This document shows positions 38,080-49,469 of a stretch of DNA of 64,000 nt, piece by piece. Numbering within the stretch: the first letter of the stretch is position 1; each line of letters begins with the position of its first letter. This stretch comes from Antedon mediterranea. Its lineage: Eukaryota; Echinodermata; Crinoidea; Comatulida; Antedonidae. The notes under the pieces are model-generated. The model ran no database searches, was not told where the DNA came from, and saw only the letters and a list, made by a program, of their open reading frames with translations. Both the position numbers and the translations under genes were made by a program. Location: positions 17,890,101 to 17,954,100 of the forward strand of contig NC_092677.1 in NCBI RefSeq assembly GCF_964355755.1. Reading direction: 5' to 3'.

Positions 38080-39555
38080 TTGTCCAGGTGAATATTTAAG
38101 AATATTTATCAAATCAATTTGTTATATTGATTACAATGCAACACGTGACACATAGTTCTAACTAATATACTGTTGTATAGAGTTTTGTCACGACATTATT
38201 CCAAAAACCCTTAAAAATATCGCATTAGTCAAAAGAGTCAAATCAATCATTTGTCATTTTTCAAATTGATCGCAAAAGGACATGCTATTTGTTTTTCAAC
38301 CTATCCTGTTTTTCTTAAGTAAATTCACTATGTGGGTTTTTTTCTTATTTGTCAAGTATAGGAGCATGATCTTGTACAACGAGAAAAGTACGTGCAGTTC
38401 TATCAGTAAAGTCACGAACAGACCTAACCTCCAATTGATCACTTTATTACAAGAACATCAAATACCTATGAACGGAAATTATCCCTTTTCACAATGATAC
38501 ACTATGTACTACTTCGTGATTTTACCGAAAAAAATTCGAAATCCAAGAGGTAATGACAGTTCATGCTATTCTTTAATTTTGTTCCAACAACTTTGAAATT
38601 TAAGACGGTGGTTATAGATTGTGATTTCTGTTGGAAATATTGACATCTTAGTAGATGGGACACATTTGGTATAATAACGGGTCATATCAACAACGTTACA
38701 GTTTCGCAAAGGTTTGTTAGAGCAGGTCACGAACCTAATTCGATACAAGAGAAAATAAACCGAAAGAAAAACTTAACTGTGCGTCTCCCCTCTGGCATTT
38801 TGAAATGCATCAGTTCAGAAACACTAACCTGGATGTCATTTGACTAGAAATAAAGTCATGATTAAGTAAAAATGTATACATAATATTAATACCGCGGTAT
38901 ATGTATCTACATAGGTGATTTAAGATAACAAACAAATTACATTTTTAAAACAGATTTTAAGTAAATGCACTACCGAACGACTTGATTTGAAAGTTATGAA
39001 GATAACGATAAAACAATAAAAGAAATATTGCTCACAAAAACACAATTCCATTAGATTGTAGACTAAATTGTAGATATTTTAAAATATTACGTATGAGCTT
39101 TCTGTTTTTACTATTTTAAATAGAAAGTTAAACTGAATTTTTAAATTTAGAACTTACAATAAATTTTTATTAAAAAAATGATTCTAGATTCTAGTTACTG
39201 ATATAAAAAATTATATAATGTTGAATAAATATTTGATTACTTGTATAAATAATTTATACTTAACATTTGCATCTTGAACTAATGTATTTTTAATTGTTTG
39301 TTTTAGTTTCAATATTTGTGGCCCATGCAAGCGAAATCGGACATAAGTCGCATATGTAGGTTTGTAGGGACAATCACAAACAATAAAAGGCTGAAATTAC
39401 ATTTTTTTTTACTTTTAGGCCTACAGAAAATTATAGCTGAAACAGTATTTATTTACATTACCTTGGTGTTTTTCTATTTTGAGACAAATAAATGCATATA
39501 CATTTTAACATTTTGTGTGGTATGTTGGTTGAAAAAATGATGTAAATTATGTATG
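38080..39555. other. AT-rich DNA, nothing recognised
   Basis: Open frames at 38282-38497 and 38566-38748 have no motif or splice support. One TAGGCCTA lies at about 39418. Confidence 0.45.
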
Positions 39556-39970
39556 ATTTTTAGTCGCGTGGACGCGACTCAATAATTCACTATGTCGGTC
39601 GGTCGGTCTGTCGGTCTGTCTGTCGGTCGGGTATCACAATGCGTTTTATCGCTTTTCTGTACTTTTTGAACTGTTTTGATGTACAGACAAGTTTTAACTA
39701 TGTCGGTCGGTCTGTCGGTCGGTCGGTCGGTTGGTCGGTCTGGTATCACTTTGCGTTTTATCGCTTTTTCTGTACTTTTTGAACTGTTTTGATGTACAGA
39801 CAAGTTTTAACTATTTCGGTCGGTCTGTCGGTCTGTCGGGTATCACTTTGCGTTTTTCTGTACTTTTTGAACTGTTTTGATGTACAGAAAAGTTTTAAAG
39901 TACATTAATTTTTGAAAGTTCATTTTTTTTCTGAGAGCACGCGACTTATGGCCGTTGGCCTTGTTATAAA
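39556..39970 (+). mobile_element. (GGTC)n-cored element, expanded copy D
   Basis: Starts TTTTTAGTCGCGTGGACGCGACT and ends GAGCACGCGACTTATGGCC..GGCCTTGTTATAAAA, the same ends as the copy at 52940-53053. The inside is expanded into three direct units of about 110-113 bp (near 39588, 39698 and 39811). Each consists of a GGTC/TGTC run followed by TATCACTTTGCGTTT, CTGTACTTTTTGAACTG and TTTTGATGTACAGA. Confidence 0.75.
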
Positions 39971-40978
39971 ACCTATTATGTTTTTGTCTTGTAGAGGAAG
40001 TGTTACAAAAAGAAAAGTACTATTGTTGAAAACATTTTATATTTGTTGACGGTGGAATTAAGTTGCTGAAACATCTTTACGTTTTAAGACTCCTCTTATA
40101 GAAGTAGTAATTGGCCTATGTACAATATACAGTAGGCCTATAGTACGGGTTTTCAGCACCTTTTGTATATCAATTAAATATTTACGGAGGTCAATAAATT
40201 TAAACGATTGTAATGATAAGATGTGTTGAAATACTTCTGTTGGCTTGTAGCTCTACATTATTTACATGTTTGTGTGATTACAACGACATGTTGACACACA
40301 GGTCGTTTTGTCCTGGATATTGATAACATAATATTAACACAAGCGCACATGATAACCGATAAGTGTTATTCTATCAACTCGGTGGGGGACCTGATCACAA
40401 AACTTATATCTCAAGAAGTCGTTATATAAAACACGAACTTCGATAACACGGTAAGTGCTTCGACAATAATCAAGATCTAGGGGCAATCGTGTAGCCACTT
40501 AAGTTTAACACGTTGGTCAAGTCTATAATTACTAAATATTGCTAAATTATCATGTTTGAATATTTGTTTAACATCAAAATAAAGAACAAAGATATAAAAG
40601 TCATTGTTCGTTTAGAAATTTAAATGTGAACATAAATCAGCACGAAAACATTAATCAATTTGAAATAATCTTAAAACATAAGTACTGTAATGTTAATATA
40701 TCTTACTCAGCGCTGTTATAGGTCTATTTATTTTCTTATTTCTGCCGTAAAAGGTTCAACGAATTCCAATTGGCAGCAGCGGCTTGTACTGTATGTTATA
40801 CCTGAGTGACTTAAACTCAGTGGTAGCATGTTAGACAAACATCAAGCGGCAACAACTTACACGGGCAACCATGTGTGGTCGAACAACGGCCCCAGAACCG
40901 CAGTGCGGATTAATATCTCCTTTTATTATTTCATAAATACAGAACATACTAAACCTTGAAGAGGCGAAATACTTTTAA

Positions 40979-41158
40979 ATGTTGACGTGTTTTATTTTCC
41001 ACCGCGATGAGTCTGATTTGAAGCCCCCTATGGAGTTCTTATATGTTGAGTTGATACTACACTCGTTAGGAGATGAGTGTGCATTCGGTGTAGACGAAGC
41101 CTGCAGCGGGGTCGGGTGCCGAGAACAAACTGCGGCTTGGTACTGTCAAGCTAGTTGA
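40979..41158 (+). CDS. possible ORF or exon, 59 codons
   Basis: ATG opens MLTCFIFHRDESDLKPPMEF and ends ACSGVGCREQTAAWYCQAS before TGA. The distal half is G+C-rich with five cysteines. The opposite strand is also open across this half, so the coding sense is uncertain. No splice pair or homology is recognised. Confidence 0.18.
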   Translation: MLTCFIFHRDESDLKPPMEFLYVELILHSLGDECAFGVDEACSGVGCREQTAAWYCQAS

Positions 41159-41159
41159 G

Positions 41160-43080
41160 AAGAAAAACCTGCATAAAACATCCCTATGGTAGCCTTTTCT
41201 ATAGCGGTCATTGTCTGTGAAACAGCTGCTATATAATAAAATATGCGCGTAAATAACACTAAATTAATATTATTAATGTATTATTAGACAAAATAAGTTG
41301 ATAAACTATTTAATTTGCATGTATATATCGTTAGATATTTCAATTGAATTATTAACTTAATCACAGTTTTGTGGGATTAGAGTAGCTATTTCTTTTGGAA
41401 ATTCTGATAGAGGTGAATGCCCTGGTTGGAACCTATGGATATGATATTGGTAGGCTACCTGAAAGATACACCAGTAATGCAGAGGTAATTCAATATATCA
41501 ATTATAATGAAGCGAAATATTGAACTCATGTTTAAAAACATGTTTTCTATTGTAAAGATATATTTGTGTAAAAACTATACAAAATCATAAGCTAAAAGAT
41601 AAAAAACTTGTCCACATCTTTTCCTACATTATATCTGATGCCAGTGTATACTAATTATTGAAATGGAAAACTAAAACATCGTTAGAAGATTCAAACCATC
41701 AAACCATCTTTAAAGTCATAATTGGCTATGAAACGTTAAAATAACATATTTAAAACAACCTCATGTTTGACTACACTGCTAAATAACGCCTGTTAGATTA
41801 GACTACATTTCATTACTGAGCGTTTTAAGATCAATACGGTAGTGTGTATCTGTTAATTTAAGAGATAACAATTAGAGTCAACGAGACTATTGGTATCTGA
41901 ATTGAGTCAGATTCAATTGATAATAGTTGTTATTTCTAATAAGTTGTAGATGGTATATTATGATTGACACGCTGTCGATCACTTTTATCAGATACTGTAA
42001 TGAATTGATTCAGCAGTGGTTGGTGAATAATATGCCTATCGGAAGCAAGTGGCGGCTTAGTAGGCACAATGTACCTAATCCTAATATATTCATACCTATC
42101 TATTATATTTGATCATACGCGAACGTATTACAGGAAATACGTACCAATCTATTACTTGGATTAGAAATACATACAAAAACCTCGACAAGGATTCCATTTT
42201 TGTCGAGCATTAGGAGATACGGTTAATTCAATAAGAAAATCAAATTACTCAGGGATACAAAGTTCCAAACTTTCAATACCCTAGACACCAACACTCACAC
42301 ATTTCTGCTTCATAGTAGGACACTTAGGCGCAATTTTGTAACCGAATGTCATACTTAGTAATACTAAATTAATGTTCATTTTCCTGTGTATGTTTAAGAT
42401 CTTCGCACGCACTATCTATCTCTTTTGAACTATTTATGAAACAAGTGGCCTAAATGTCTATAAGGAAATACAAAGCATAAACAAAATATCAGTTGATATC
42501 CGAAATCAATTTAGATTTCATTTTACAAATAATTGTATATTTTTATAATTATCTAGATCAATGTCGAGTCAAGTGAAACATAAATTATGTTACACATTCC
42601 TAGACTGTGTATAAATCTATGATACCAATGTTAATTAAAGAGAAATCATATGTCACATTTTAATTAATATCAAGTCGTAGTAATTATAATCAATTATATA
42701 TGTTTTTCTAGAAATAACTTAAATTTACCATATGCATTGGATTTTTGTCATGAATAGGCCTATATCCAGTTGGGAATATTTAATAGTCTAACTCAGTGAG
42801 CAGTTCTACCCATAGGGGGCGCTGTAATAGCTACGTTTTGTCGACATTTTTAATACATGTGCTGCTCGTTGTTGCAAACAAATTAAATGCTTGTCGACTT
42901 ACTTGTGATATTTAATAAATTGTGTTTATTTGTGGATACATGATTGATTATTAGTGGAAATAAGCCAGGAATATGAATAATAATTCAGTGGCTTATTTCA
43001 ATGAAAAATCACGGGAGAGAATTCGAACGTTTCCCTTGAACCCCAGATAAAAAGTTGACGGGAACCACAATTTGTGTGGC
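41160..43080. other. AT-rich DNA, nothing recognised
   Basis: Background sequence. A short hairpin-like pair CCTCGACAAGGATTCC / TTTTTGTCGAGC sits near 42180-42208. No exon or repeat is supported. Confidence 0.4.
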
Positions 43081-43088
43081 TAACGTAC

Positions 43089-43240
43089 CTTCTCTAAATC
43101 ATCAGTTTTCGTTGGGGCTATTGCATCTCCAAGGACTTTCCAAGAACTCCTATTGCTAAAGTTTTCAAAATTACCACTCCCGCGACAATCGACTTCCGAA
43201 CAACCGCCACTTAGATCAAGGACTTTCTCTGACAGGAGAA
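43089..43240 (-). CDS. internal coding exon, protein not recognised
   Basis: A 152-bp segment with a strong acceptor (GTTTCATTTCAG) and a strong donor (GAGAAG|GTACGT) on the minus strand. One frame is open throughout: two bases finish a split codon, then 50 codons follow, beginning LLSEKVLDLSGGCSEVD, with RSSWKVLGDAIAP towards the end and finishing DDLEK in phase 0. The other two frames of this strand stop within ten codons. Composition is richer in G+C than the surroundings. The incoming phase fits the possible first exon at 48926-48950. I do not recognise the family. Confidence 0.55.
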
Positions 43241-43547
43241 CTGAAATGAAACAAATAAGAAAATATAAATAATAAGAAGTAATTAATAAAATATGAATCG
43301 ATAAACATTCTTATATGTTCTGTCCACTGGGGTCAAAATTTATAATTCGTCAGGGTTCAGCATTGCTAGTGAAATAAATGCTAAAATGTGTGGGTATGTC
43401 TATGTGGTCAACGCGGCTACGTAATTTTCCTCGTCAAATTTAATCATACATTAAAAAGTCGTAACTTATTATATAGTACTGAATTAATAGTTTCGCCAGT
43501 TGGTACTTAAACGGTTTTTGTAAATCGTAATCCCGGGAGTCCCCTAC

Positions 43548-43634
43548 TTTCTTATCCGTAACAAGCGACACATGAACCGATTCATTGGTCCGAAGTTTCC
43601 GACGTGCCTGATTTACTACGAACACTAACGATAC
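43548..43634 (-). CDS. weak candidate exon
   Basis: Minus-strand acceptor (TTTTCCTCATGTGTTCCTAAG) is followed by an open frame, VFVVNQARRKLRTNESVHVS to TDKK, with a possible donor AAA|GTAGGG. The frame stays open for 61 codons if unspliced. The end phase does not fit the exon at 43089-43240, so the two cannot be neighbours as drawn. Confidence 0.15.
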
Positions 43635-45029
43635 TTAGGAACACATGAGGAAAATAGGTTCCACGGACCTAGATTTTAAACGATAAATATAGGCTAAGCA
43701 ATCCGACGACTATTTAGGACGTAGCTATAAAATATGGGACCTGCTCATAAAACTGTTCAATTTATTAATAAAAATGCGTAAACTTTTCGTAATATTATAC
43801 TTTTTACGAGGTACCATTGTTTTATGTGTTTACTGGCTTTTGTTTAACAAGCCAGCGCAAGATTTAAAGAAGATTATTTTACAATAAAACGGGGTTAGGG
43901 CACAGCAAACGAATATTTTATAAACACGCTTGTTACTATGGTTATTATTACAAGCGATTACGTGCAATTAACTTTTCTATTAGATTCTATAGGGAGACAA
44001 AATCATATTACAGAACATTGGTAAGAACTACATTTTAAATTTAACATTCTAAAACTATTTAGGCCTACTAATAAATAGCTTAAATGGAAATTCATAGAAT
44101 CAATTTATATAATGACCAATAAATTAAAATATGTTTACTTAACAAAACCACTTTTTCCACAAACATTATTATTGTTTCTGTTGATTAACAGGCCTAACCG
44201 GTACTTTAGTAACACCCGGTATTAAGATCAACCAATGACACTCCACCATGGAGGCAGTCGACTTTACTACGTTAGTTGTGGTTTATGCGCAGTTGCTATT
44301 TGATTGTTCGTAAGATTCTGATTTCCGCGCGCAGCACGCTTCTGACGAGCCACCCAATGGAATTAAAAGAAACAAACAATTACTAAATTCCATTCTTCTT
44401 GTTATTATTTCTACAATACCAAGAAATTTTATTTCATATTTAATTACGTCATCGGACTATATCAGGTCAATAACCGGAAAGTCATTTTTGTAATACAGTA
44501 TTCATATTATGATTATAACACTTTAAGATTCTACAGATTTTGATTATATCTAAATCGTTAGTTGGTACAACACAAAGGGCATACTTAGAACTCGTTTAAT
44601 TGTTGCTATAATAAGGAATGTTTATGAGTGCAATGGTACAAATAATGTCATGGGGTAAAAACAAAACATTTTATGAGGTGAAAATATAAAATTTCATCTT
44701 TTACCTAATGAAATTGCACGAATAAAACATTCAGAAGAAGAATTTACTCTAGTGTGTTTAATGAAATCTTGCTTTGAAATAATATGTTACTTGGCACTTT
44801 ACATAAGTAGGCCTATGTATCAAATTCCAACGTCAATAAATTAACTATTAATTAGCCCTAACAATTAAAATATTAATATGGCAGAATATGGTTCATTTTT
44901 GTTAGGCATATACTCTTTATAGGAGAGTTTAAAAATCAGATTTTTGTTATTTTTATAAATCATGGAGAAAAAATTATATAAGTGAAGGTATATTGTGTAT
45001 GCCTGAAATTTTGTTTGTTGAAGTTTTAG

Positions 45030-45389
45030 AGGATCTTCTTTTGTGCTGTTACTGTTATTAACATTGCTATAGGCCTACGGTTCCAAATTATATTTCAGAT
45101 AGTAATTTTAGCAGTCATAGACATTTTCTATCCATCTGCTTACAGCGGTTATCGACCCCGAACTGTAAGTAAATTGTGTATTTTGGACTACCTACAGAGT
45201 TGGACCAACACTGGCGTATTGCTTGACCCTGTTCTAACCCAATCTGATGTCAACACTCAACAACATAAGCTCTTCTGCTTATTGTATTTTTACCTTCTAA
45301 CCTTCTTAGGTTTTGTTGATGCTAAATTAAATCAACAGGGCCGGAGGGGACTATCGCCGTATGCATTACAATGTACCTGCATTCTATAG
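45030..45389 (+). CDS. long open frame or exon, protein not recognised
   Basis: One frame stays open for 119 codons from after a TAG at 45027 to TAG at 45387. Inside, an acceptor (AATTATATTTCAG, ending 45098) and a donor (CGAACT|GTAAGT, at 45164) enclose a 66-bp phase-0 exon reading VIDIFYPSAYSGYRPRT. Read through, the frame continues into NQQGRRGLSPYALQC. About one frame this long is expected by chance in a window of this size, so the splice pair is the better evidence. Confidence 0.25.
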   Translation, partial: RIFFCAVTVINIAIGLRFQIIFQIVILAVIDIFYPSAYSGYRPRTVSKLCILDYLQSWTNTGVLLDPVLTQSDVNTQQHKLFCLLYFYLLTFLGFVDAKLNQQGRRGLSPYALQCTCIL

Positions 45390-45989
45390 ATCTAGACTGA
45401 CATTCATACCGAATAATAAAGTTAAAGAATACGTGTATAATATGGGCTGAATTATAAAACATACACAGTTTGCGAGTTTTAAAGTTTGTTTAGACATGCC
45501 TTAAAGAATGTATCCTTTGGATTGCGATGTTATTCTTCAGAGATTAAGTGTGCTAATTTATATAGTGGACACATTTGCTTTTTACCTGTGGGGGTTTTCA
45601 ATTTGAACTCGTCAGGTCAAAATTGGAATGTTTGATGATATCTATTAATAATAAAATTGAAATAATAATAAAAGATTCTTTCAACATAACAACCTAATAA
45701 TCATCTCTAAATCTCATAAACAAAACTTAGAAGTTACTTGATGCAAATAAATAAACTGTTTAAACTAAGTTTACTTAGTGGTCCATGGCAGGCAAACACG
45801 TTTTAGGTAGCATAAAATGATTACAAAACTCTAATGTGAAAAAAACCAATAATAATATGCATTTTTGAGGCCGTTGTGTATCATTGTTGATACAAAATAT
45901 AAACACCTTTTATATTAAACTATATCACATATTATGTGGAAATTAATTGTTCAACCTTTCCAACTTCATCTGGAATAATGACATAAGGT

Positions 45990-46192
45990 GTAGGCCTATA
46001 CATACTATGAATGTATTTTTAGACCCTAATGTTTATATACTTGTTAATGTAATAATATTTTATAAATGTGTGTATTAAGATAAGTCCATATTTATTTTAT
46101 TTTTTTGCACAAAAATGGTGCCTCATTCATTCATTTCATTTATCCTCAATGGTGAAACAATAAAGTTAGTATTATTATTATTATTATTACTA
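45990..46192 (+). mobile_element. LINE 3' end-like tail with (ATT)n
   Basis: TTTGCACAAAAATGGTGCCTC, then TATCCTCAATGGTGAAACAAT, AAAGT and an (ATT)n run. A 3' UTR that ends in a short simple repeat is typical of LINE insertions. No coding part remains upstream that I can read. Confidence 0.35.
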
Positions 46193-46242
46193 CACAATTT
46201 GATCAATACAGATCTATATATTATTATTACTATATTATTATT

Positions 46243-46410
46243 ATAAATCCAAAGGCAAATTACTGAAAAAATGACAATGCTGTGGGTATCAGTGGCTGGA
46301 TCTCAATGGAGATACAAAATAAAAGCGAAAAGCTAAATCAAAACGAGAAGTAAAACAGCCAGAAAAGTTAGCAGATCTTTCGGGCAACACTAGCCCTTCA
46401 TCAGTGCAAG
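46243..46410. repeat. dispersed repeat, copy 1
   Basis: Shares AAATTACTGAAAAAATGACAATG, GCTGTGGGTATCAGTGGCTGG, AAAGCGAAAAGCTAAATC and ACACTAGCCCTTCATCAGTG with 49132-49325, in the same orientation. Flanked by ATT and AT microsatellites. Confidence 0.85.
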
Positions 46411-46414
46411 TCTA

Positions 46415-46465
46415 TTATTATTATTATTATTATTATTATTTATATATATATATATATATATATAA
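46415..46465. repeat. (ATT)n(AT)n microsatellite
   Basis: A run of ATT followed by AT dinucleotides, just upstream of the hammerhead core. Further AT runs lie at 46479-46490, 46538-46551 and 47083-47114. Confidence 0.95.
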
Positions 46466-46479
46466 ATTACATTTCAGTA

Positions 46480-46550
46480 TATATATATATACTGACGAGA
46501 TCTAATAAGATCGAAACAACACTGTCTGCAGATTGGATATATATATATAT
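46480..46550 (+). ncRNA. hammerhead ribozyme core (type I order)
   Basis: Reads CTGACGA, then a perfect 5-bp stem II GATCT-AATA-AGATC, then GAAA, a short stem III CA-ACAC-TG and the cleavage-site TC. Every conserved core base is present in order: C3 U4 G5 A6 N G8 A9, G12 A13 A14, A15.1-U16.1, H17=C. Cleavage would fall after 46526. Stem I is the weak part: the flanks are AT runs that can pair in several registers around a TGCAGATTGG bulge. Short stem III and stem I opening outward are typical of the ribozymes of Penelope-like elements and retrozymes. Whether it is active is unknown. Confidence 0.65.
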
Positions 46551-46718
46551 ATAAACACATCAGGCTATGAACATTAATTCTAAACCGCCCGGTGATATAC
46601 TGAAATTTAATTAATTAATTTGAAACGATAAAGATGAGGAAATCTGTGAGAATGAGAAAAAGTTGCCCCAACCGAGACTCGAACTCGGACCGCCTGCTTG
46701 ATATGCAGATGTCCTAAC
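46551..46718. repeat. 168-bp duplicated segment, unit 1
   Basis: ATAAACACATCAGG...GTCCTAAC, repeated at 46915-47082 with only two differences seen, offset 364 bp. It includes most of the tRNA-like gene. Confidence 0.9.
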
Positions 46719-46735
46719 CATTAGACCACTGGGGC
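46664..46735 (-). tRNA. tRNA-like gene, anticodon ATC
   Basis: Seventy-two bases fold as a full cloverleaf. The acceptor is GCCCCAG with TTGGGGC and discriminator A. The D arm is GTCTAATGGTTAGGAC. The anticodon stem is TCTGC/GCAGG with loop ATATCAA. The T arm is CCGAG-TTCGAGT-CTCGG. A box and B box are present and TTTTT follows within three bases, as for Pol III genes. The anticodon ATC would read Asp GAU, but eukaryotic tRNA-Asp uses GTC; the D arm looks more like tRNA-Glu. With the tandem context, a tRNA-derived repeat or pseudo-tRNA is as likely as a working gene. Confidence 0.6.
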
Positions 46736-46914
46736 TTTCATGGTATTGTTCGAACTCGATTGGATAGCGACTCTTTAACATTCTCGGCGTGGTACGGTGG
46801 AACAGCACTAGTCCTCAGTTGTACGCACGCGCACCAGAGATCAAATTGATACGCCCTCATCCTTCAGTATTTTTATTCACGAGGCGGGATCTCCGAAGAG
46901 ATACTTTTATATAT

Positions 46915-47079
46915 ATAAACACATCAGGCAATGAACATTAATTCTAAACCGCCCGGTGATATACTGAAATTTAATTAATTAATTTGAAACGATAAAGATG
47001 AGGAAATCTGTGAGAATGAGAAAAAGTCGCCCCAACCGAGACTCGAACTCGGACCGCCTGCTTGATATGCAGATGTCCT

Positions 47080-47082
<3 letters not shown>
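46915..47082. repeat. 168-bp duplicated segment, unit 2, truncated
   Basis: Second copy of 46551-46718. It breaks exactly after GTCCTAAC into an (AT)n run, so the tRNA-like part (47028-47082, minus) lacks its D arm and 5' acceptor strand. Upstream, 46864-46905 holds a decayed counterpart of the hammerhead region (TTCAGTAT..CACGAGG..GATCTC.CGAAG). Confidence 0.85.
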
Positions 47083-47118
<36 letters not shown>

Positions 47119-47119
47119 T

Positions 47120-48690
47120 TCTATATGATTTGATATTTTGCTAACACCTTACTTAAAAGGCGTTTATTGTAACTTGATATGTAATAAGAAAAGTTTAGCT
47201 TTCGTTTGGTGTATTTGCCTGCGAAATTATGAAACAAGAGACGTTATTAATACTACGCCTCTTTCAAATCGTCGCGTACAAACTAAAGGCTGAATTGACA
47301 TAAGTCCATTTTCAATTATCAAAACCGTATGAAAAGCCAACCTTTTATCAAACTCCTTTTCTAAACAAACTCATGTATTAAGTTACTGTAATGGATCGAT
47401 GAACCAATTCTAGTTATCGTTTCTGTTGACAGTGGCTGTATGATGAAACTGCATCAATTCAGCCTATCTGTTCGTTTACGCATACTTGCTGAAATCAATT
47501 TTCTTACCGCGCTTTAGTTGTTCCGACAACAGCGAAAATCATGTGACAAAAATTTCAGATACAACAATTATAATACTCTACTATTTATTTTGAGGAATAA
47601 GGCGATATAACTTCTTTATGGTCATGTTATGTAAAATAAAATGTGAACTAAAAAGCAAGAGAAGTTAAACTACACATTATAATGAAAATAATAATTAATA
47701 GAAAATGATATTTTTTTGTGTAATTCAATTTGAAATAAATTCGTACATAGTTATATTTATAACAAGCAAAACATGAAAAGACAAATCAGCGAAATGTTAT
47801 CTAACATTTTATTTATATAAATACAATTGATTTTATTTTCCAACAATTATGTCTAAGTTCTTTACATTATCCAAAACACGCGTCTTCACTTTGAAACGCT
47901 GGCGGCAATGTTTCAAAAATGTTCCCAAACGATGCGATGTCAAACTATTTACATTCGCTTCTCTAATTTGTCGTCATTTTAAAGTAAAAGAACTATTGTA
48001 TAATAACTCATTGTACTAAATGATGCTATGCAAAGCAGAACATACAATGATATCAAACAAGAGTAGGTTATCTATATTTAGTCGTTTCAATTCAATCCGT
48101 TTGCTGTCTTTATTCCAAAGTTTATTATTTACAATATAAACTTAAAGTTCAATTTTTAACGTCCCATAAGACTTAACAAACAAAACTGTTGTAAGTACAA
48201 ATTACAAAGCTTTCTTTGTGGTATTGTTTAAAGCGATACGTATAGGTTTGGTAAAGTTTGTATAAATAACGAAGAACTGAGTTTGTTTTTCGCACAATAT
48301 CATCAGTCGGTACGCAACCACGATTCTCTCATTCACACGAGCGTGTTTTGTGGGCGATGTTTACAGTGTGAAACACAAGAGTTTGATGGGTGTCGATGTA
48401 TAATGGAAGATGTGTTGATCTGCTAACAAAAGCTACTCAATGCAAGCGCGTTTTGTCGACCGTACAACGCACCGACGATAATCTTATTACTCGACAAACG
48501 CACAAGTGTGTTCAAACAGAGTAAACTTAATCATACAATATACGTATTTTAAACACGTAACACACTGGTGATATGTACAGTAAGAAATGTGTTAACTTCA
48601 ATAAACGGTTTAAAGTCAGTTTACGCCTGCAGTATTAAAAATATGCAAACGTTATAGTTACGCATGTCGTGATTACGATAACAGTCAGCG
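47120..48690. other. mostly AT-rich DNA; CpG-richer end
   Basis: On the minus strand, 47508-47542 could be a first exon (MIFAVVGTTKA then donor GCG|GTAAGA), weakly supported. The stretch 48250-48550 is richer in CpG and could be promoter DNA for the candidate start at 48950, which is inference. Confidence 0.25.
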
Positions 48691-48694
48691 CTAA

Positions 48695-48780
48695 AGCTTG
48701 GTTCGAATTTGCCAATCACAAGTGACAGAATATTCGAACTGTAGCTATTGGCGTTGTCTCTTATAGTTGGCTTTATCTCT
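48695..48780. mobile_element. partial MITE copy of the TGGTTCCCAC family
   Basis: AGCTTGGTTCGAATTTGCCAATCACAAGTGACAGAATATTCGAACTG parallels the internal core of 20031-20449; the right terminus is not recognisable. Decayed fragment. Confidence 0.45.
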
Positions 48781-48925
48781 AGTACACAATCTCGATTTTG
48801 TAACTTATAAAAACAGATAAAATGGAAAAATTTGTGTTGTTTCATATTAGATTATTGATGTATTTATGTCAGTTACGTGAGAAATTTGTTTACGTACTAA
48901 GTACTGCCTACTTTACGTTACTCAC

Positions 48926-48950
48926 CCGACCCGGATTGGTACGTGTGCAT
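48926..48950 (-). CDS. possible first coding exon, MHTYQSGS
   Basis: ATG followed by seven codons and one base, then a strong donor TCGG|GTGAGT on the minus strand. The leftover base gives phase 1, which is what the exon at 43089-43240 needs. The joined junction would be MHTYQSGS-V-LLSEKV. The sequence upstream on this strand (about 48950-49010) is leader-like and the 48.3-49.0 kb stretch is richer in CpG than its surroundings. The short length makes chance a real alternative. Confidence 0.3.
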
Positions 48951-49131
48951 CGTATTGTGTACAGCGTGTTTAACGTAAGCACAAATCGTATATTATGAAG
49001 GTTTAAAATACGGTTCGACAACATCATCAGCATCATCATAATAAACATGTATTCCCAAATTAAAGCAATTGCGTCAGGAACGCCATAACAAAACAGAAAA
49101 TAATATTATATATATATATATATATATATGT

Positions 49132-49325
49132 ATAAAAATCCTAAGGCAAATTACTGAAAAAAATGACAATGCTGTGGGTATCAGTGGCTGGATCTCAATA
49201 GAGATACAAAAAAAAGCGAAAAGCTAAATCAAAACGATAAAGTAAAACAGCCAGAAAACTTAACAGAGCTTTCGGGTAACACTAGCCCTTTATCAGTGAA
49301 AAACTTGGCCCTTCATCAGTGCAAG
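49132..49325. repeat. dispersed repeat, copy 2
   Basis: Same family and orientation as 46243-46410. An extra partial duplication near the end gives AGCCCTTTATCAGTG and then GGCCCTTCATCAGTG. Preceded by an AT run (49104-49129) and followed by two CCCTAA units and another AT run. Confidence 0.85.
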
Positions 49326-49469
49326 CAAGACTAACCCTAACCCTAATATATATATATATATACAAAAATATCACAGAAATGAAAATAACAATAAAAATTT
49401 ATCTTAACACGTCAAGCGGTATATTTCAATTGCAGTAAATCATATTAATACATTTTCTATTGGTAAATA

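Noticed and set aside
39579-39803. Open frame with repeated RPTD residues
   Set aside because: It is the translation of the GGTC/GACC microsatellite inside the element at 39556-39970 and has no independent support.
40800-40900. tRNA-like CTCAGTGGTAGCATGTTAGAC with a B-box-like GGTCGAACAAC
   Set aside because: The T arm does not pair and the B box lacks the conserved final C; at most a very old SINE head.
46380-46410. Second possible hammerhead on the minus strand (CTGATGAAGGGC...GCCCGAAAG), also at 49270-49325
   Set aside because: Stem II leaves an unpaired A, and the only short stem III puts G at the cleavage position, which hammerheads do not allow.
49334-49346. Telomere-like CCCTAACCCTAA
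   Set aside because: Only about two units, next to an AT microsatellite; too short to mean an interstitial telomere.
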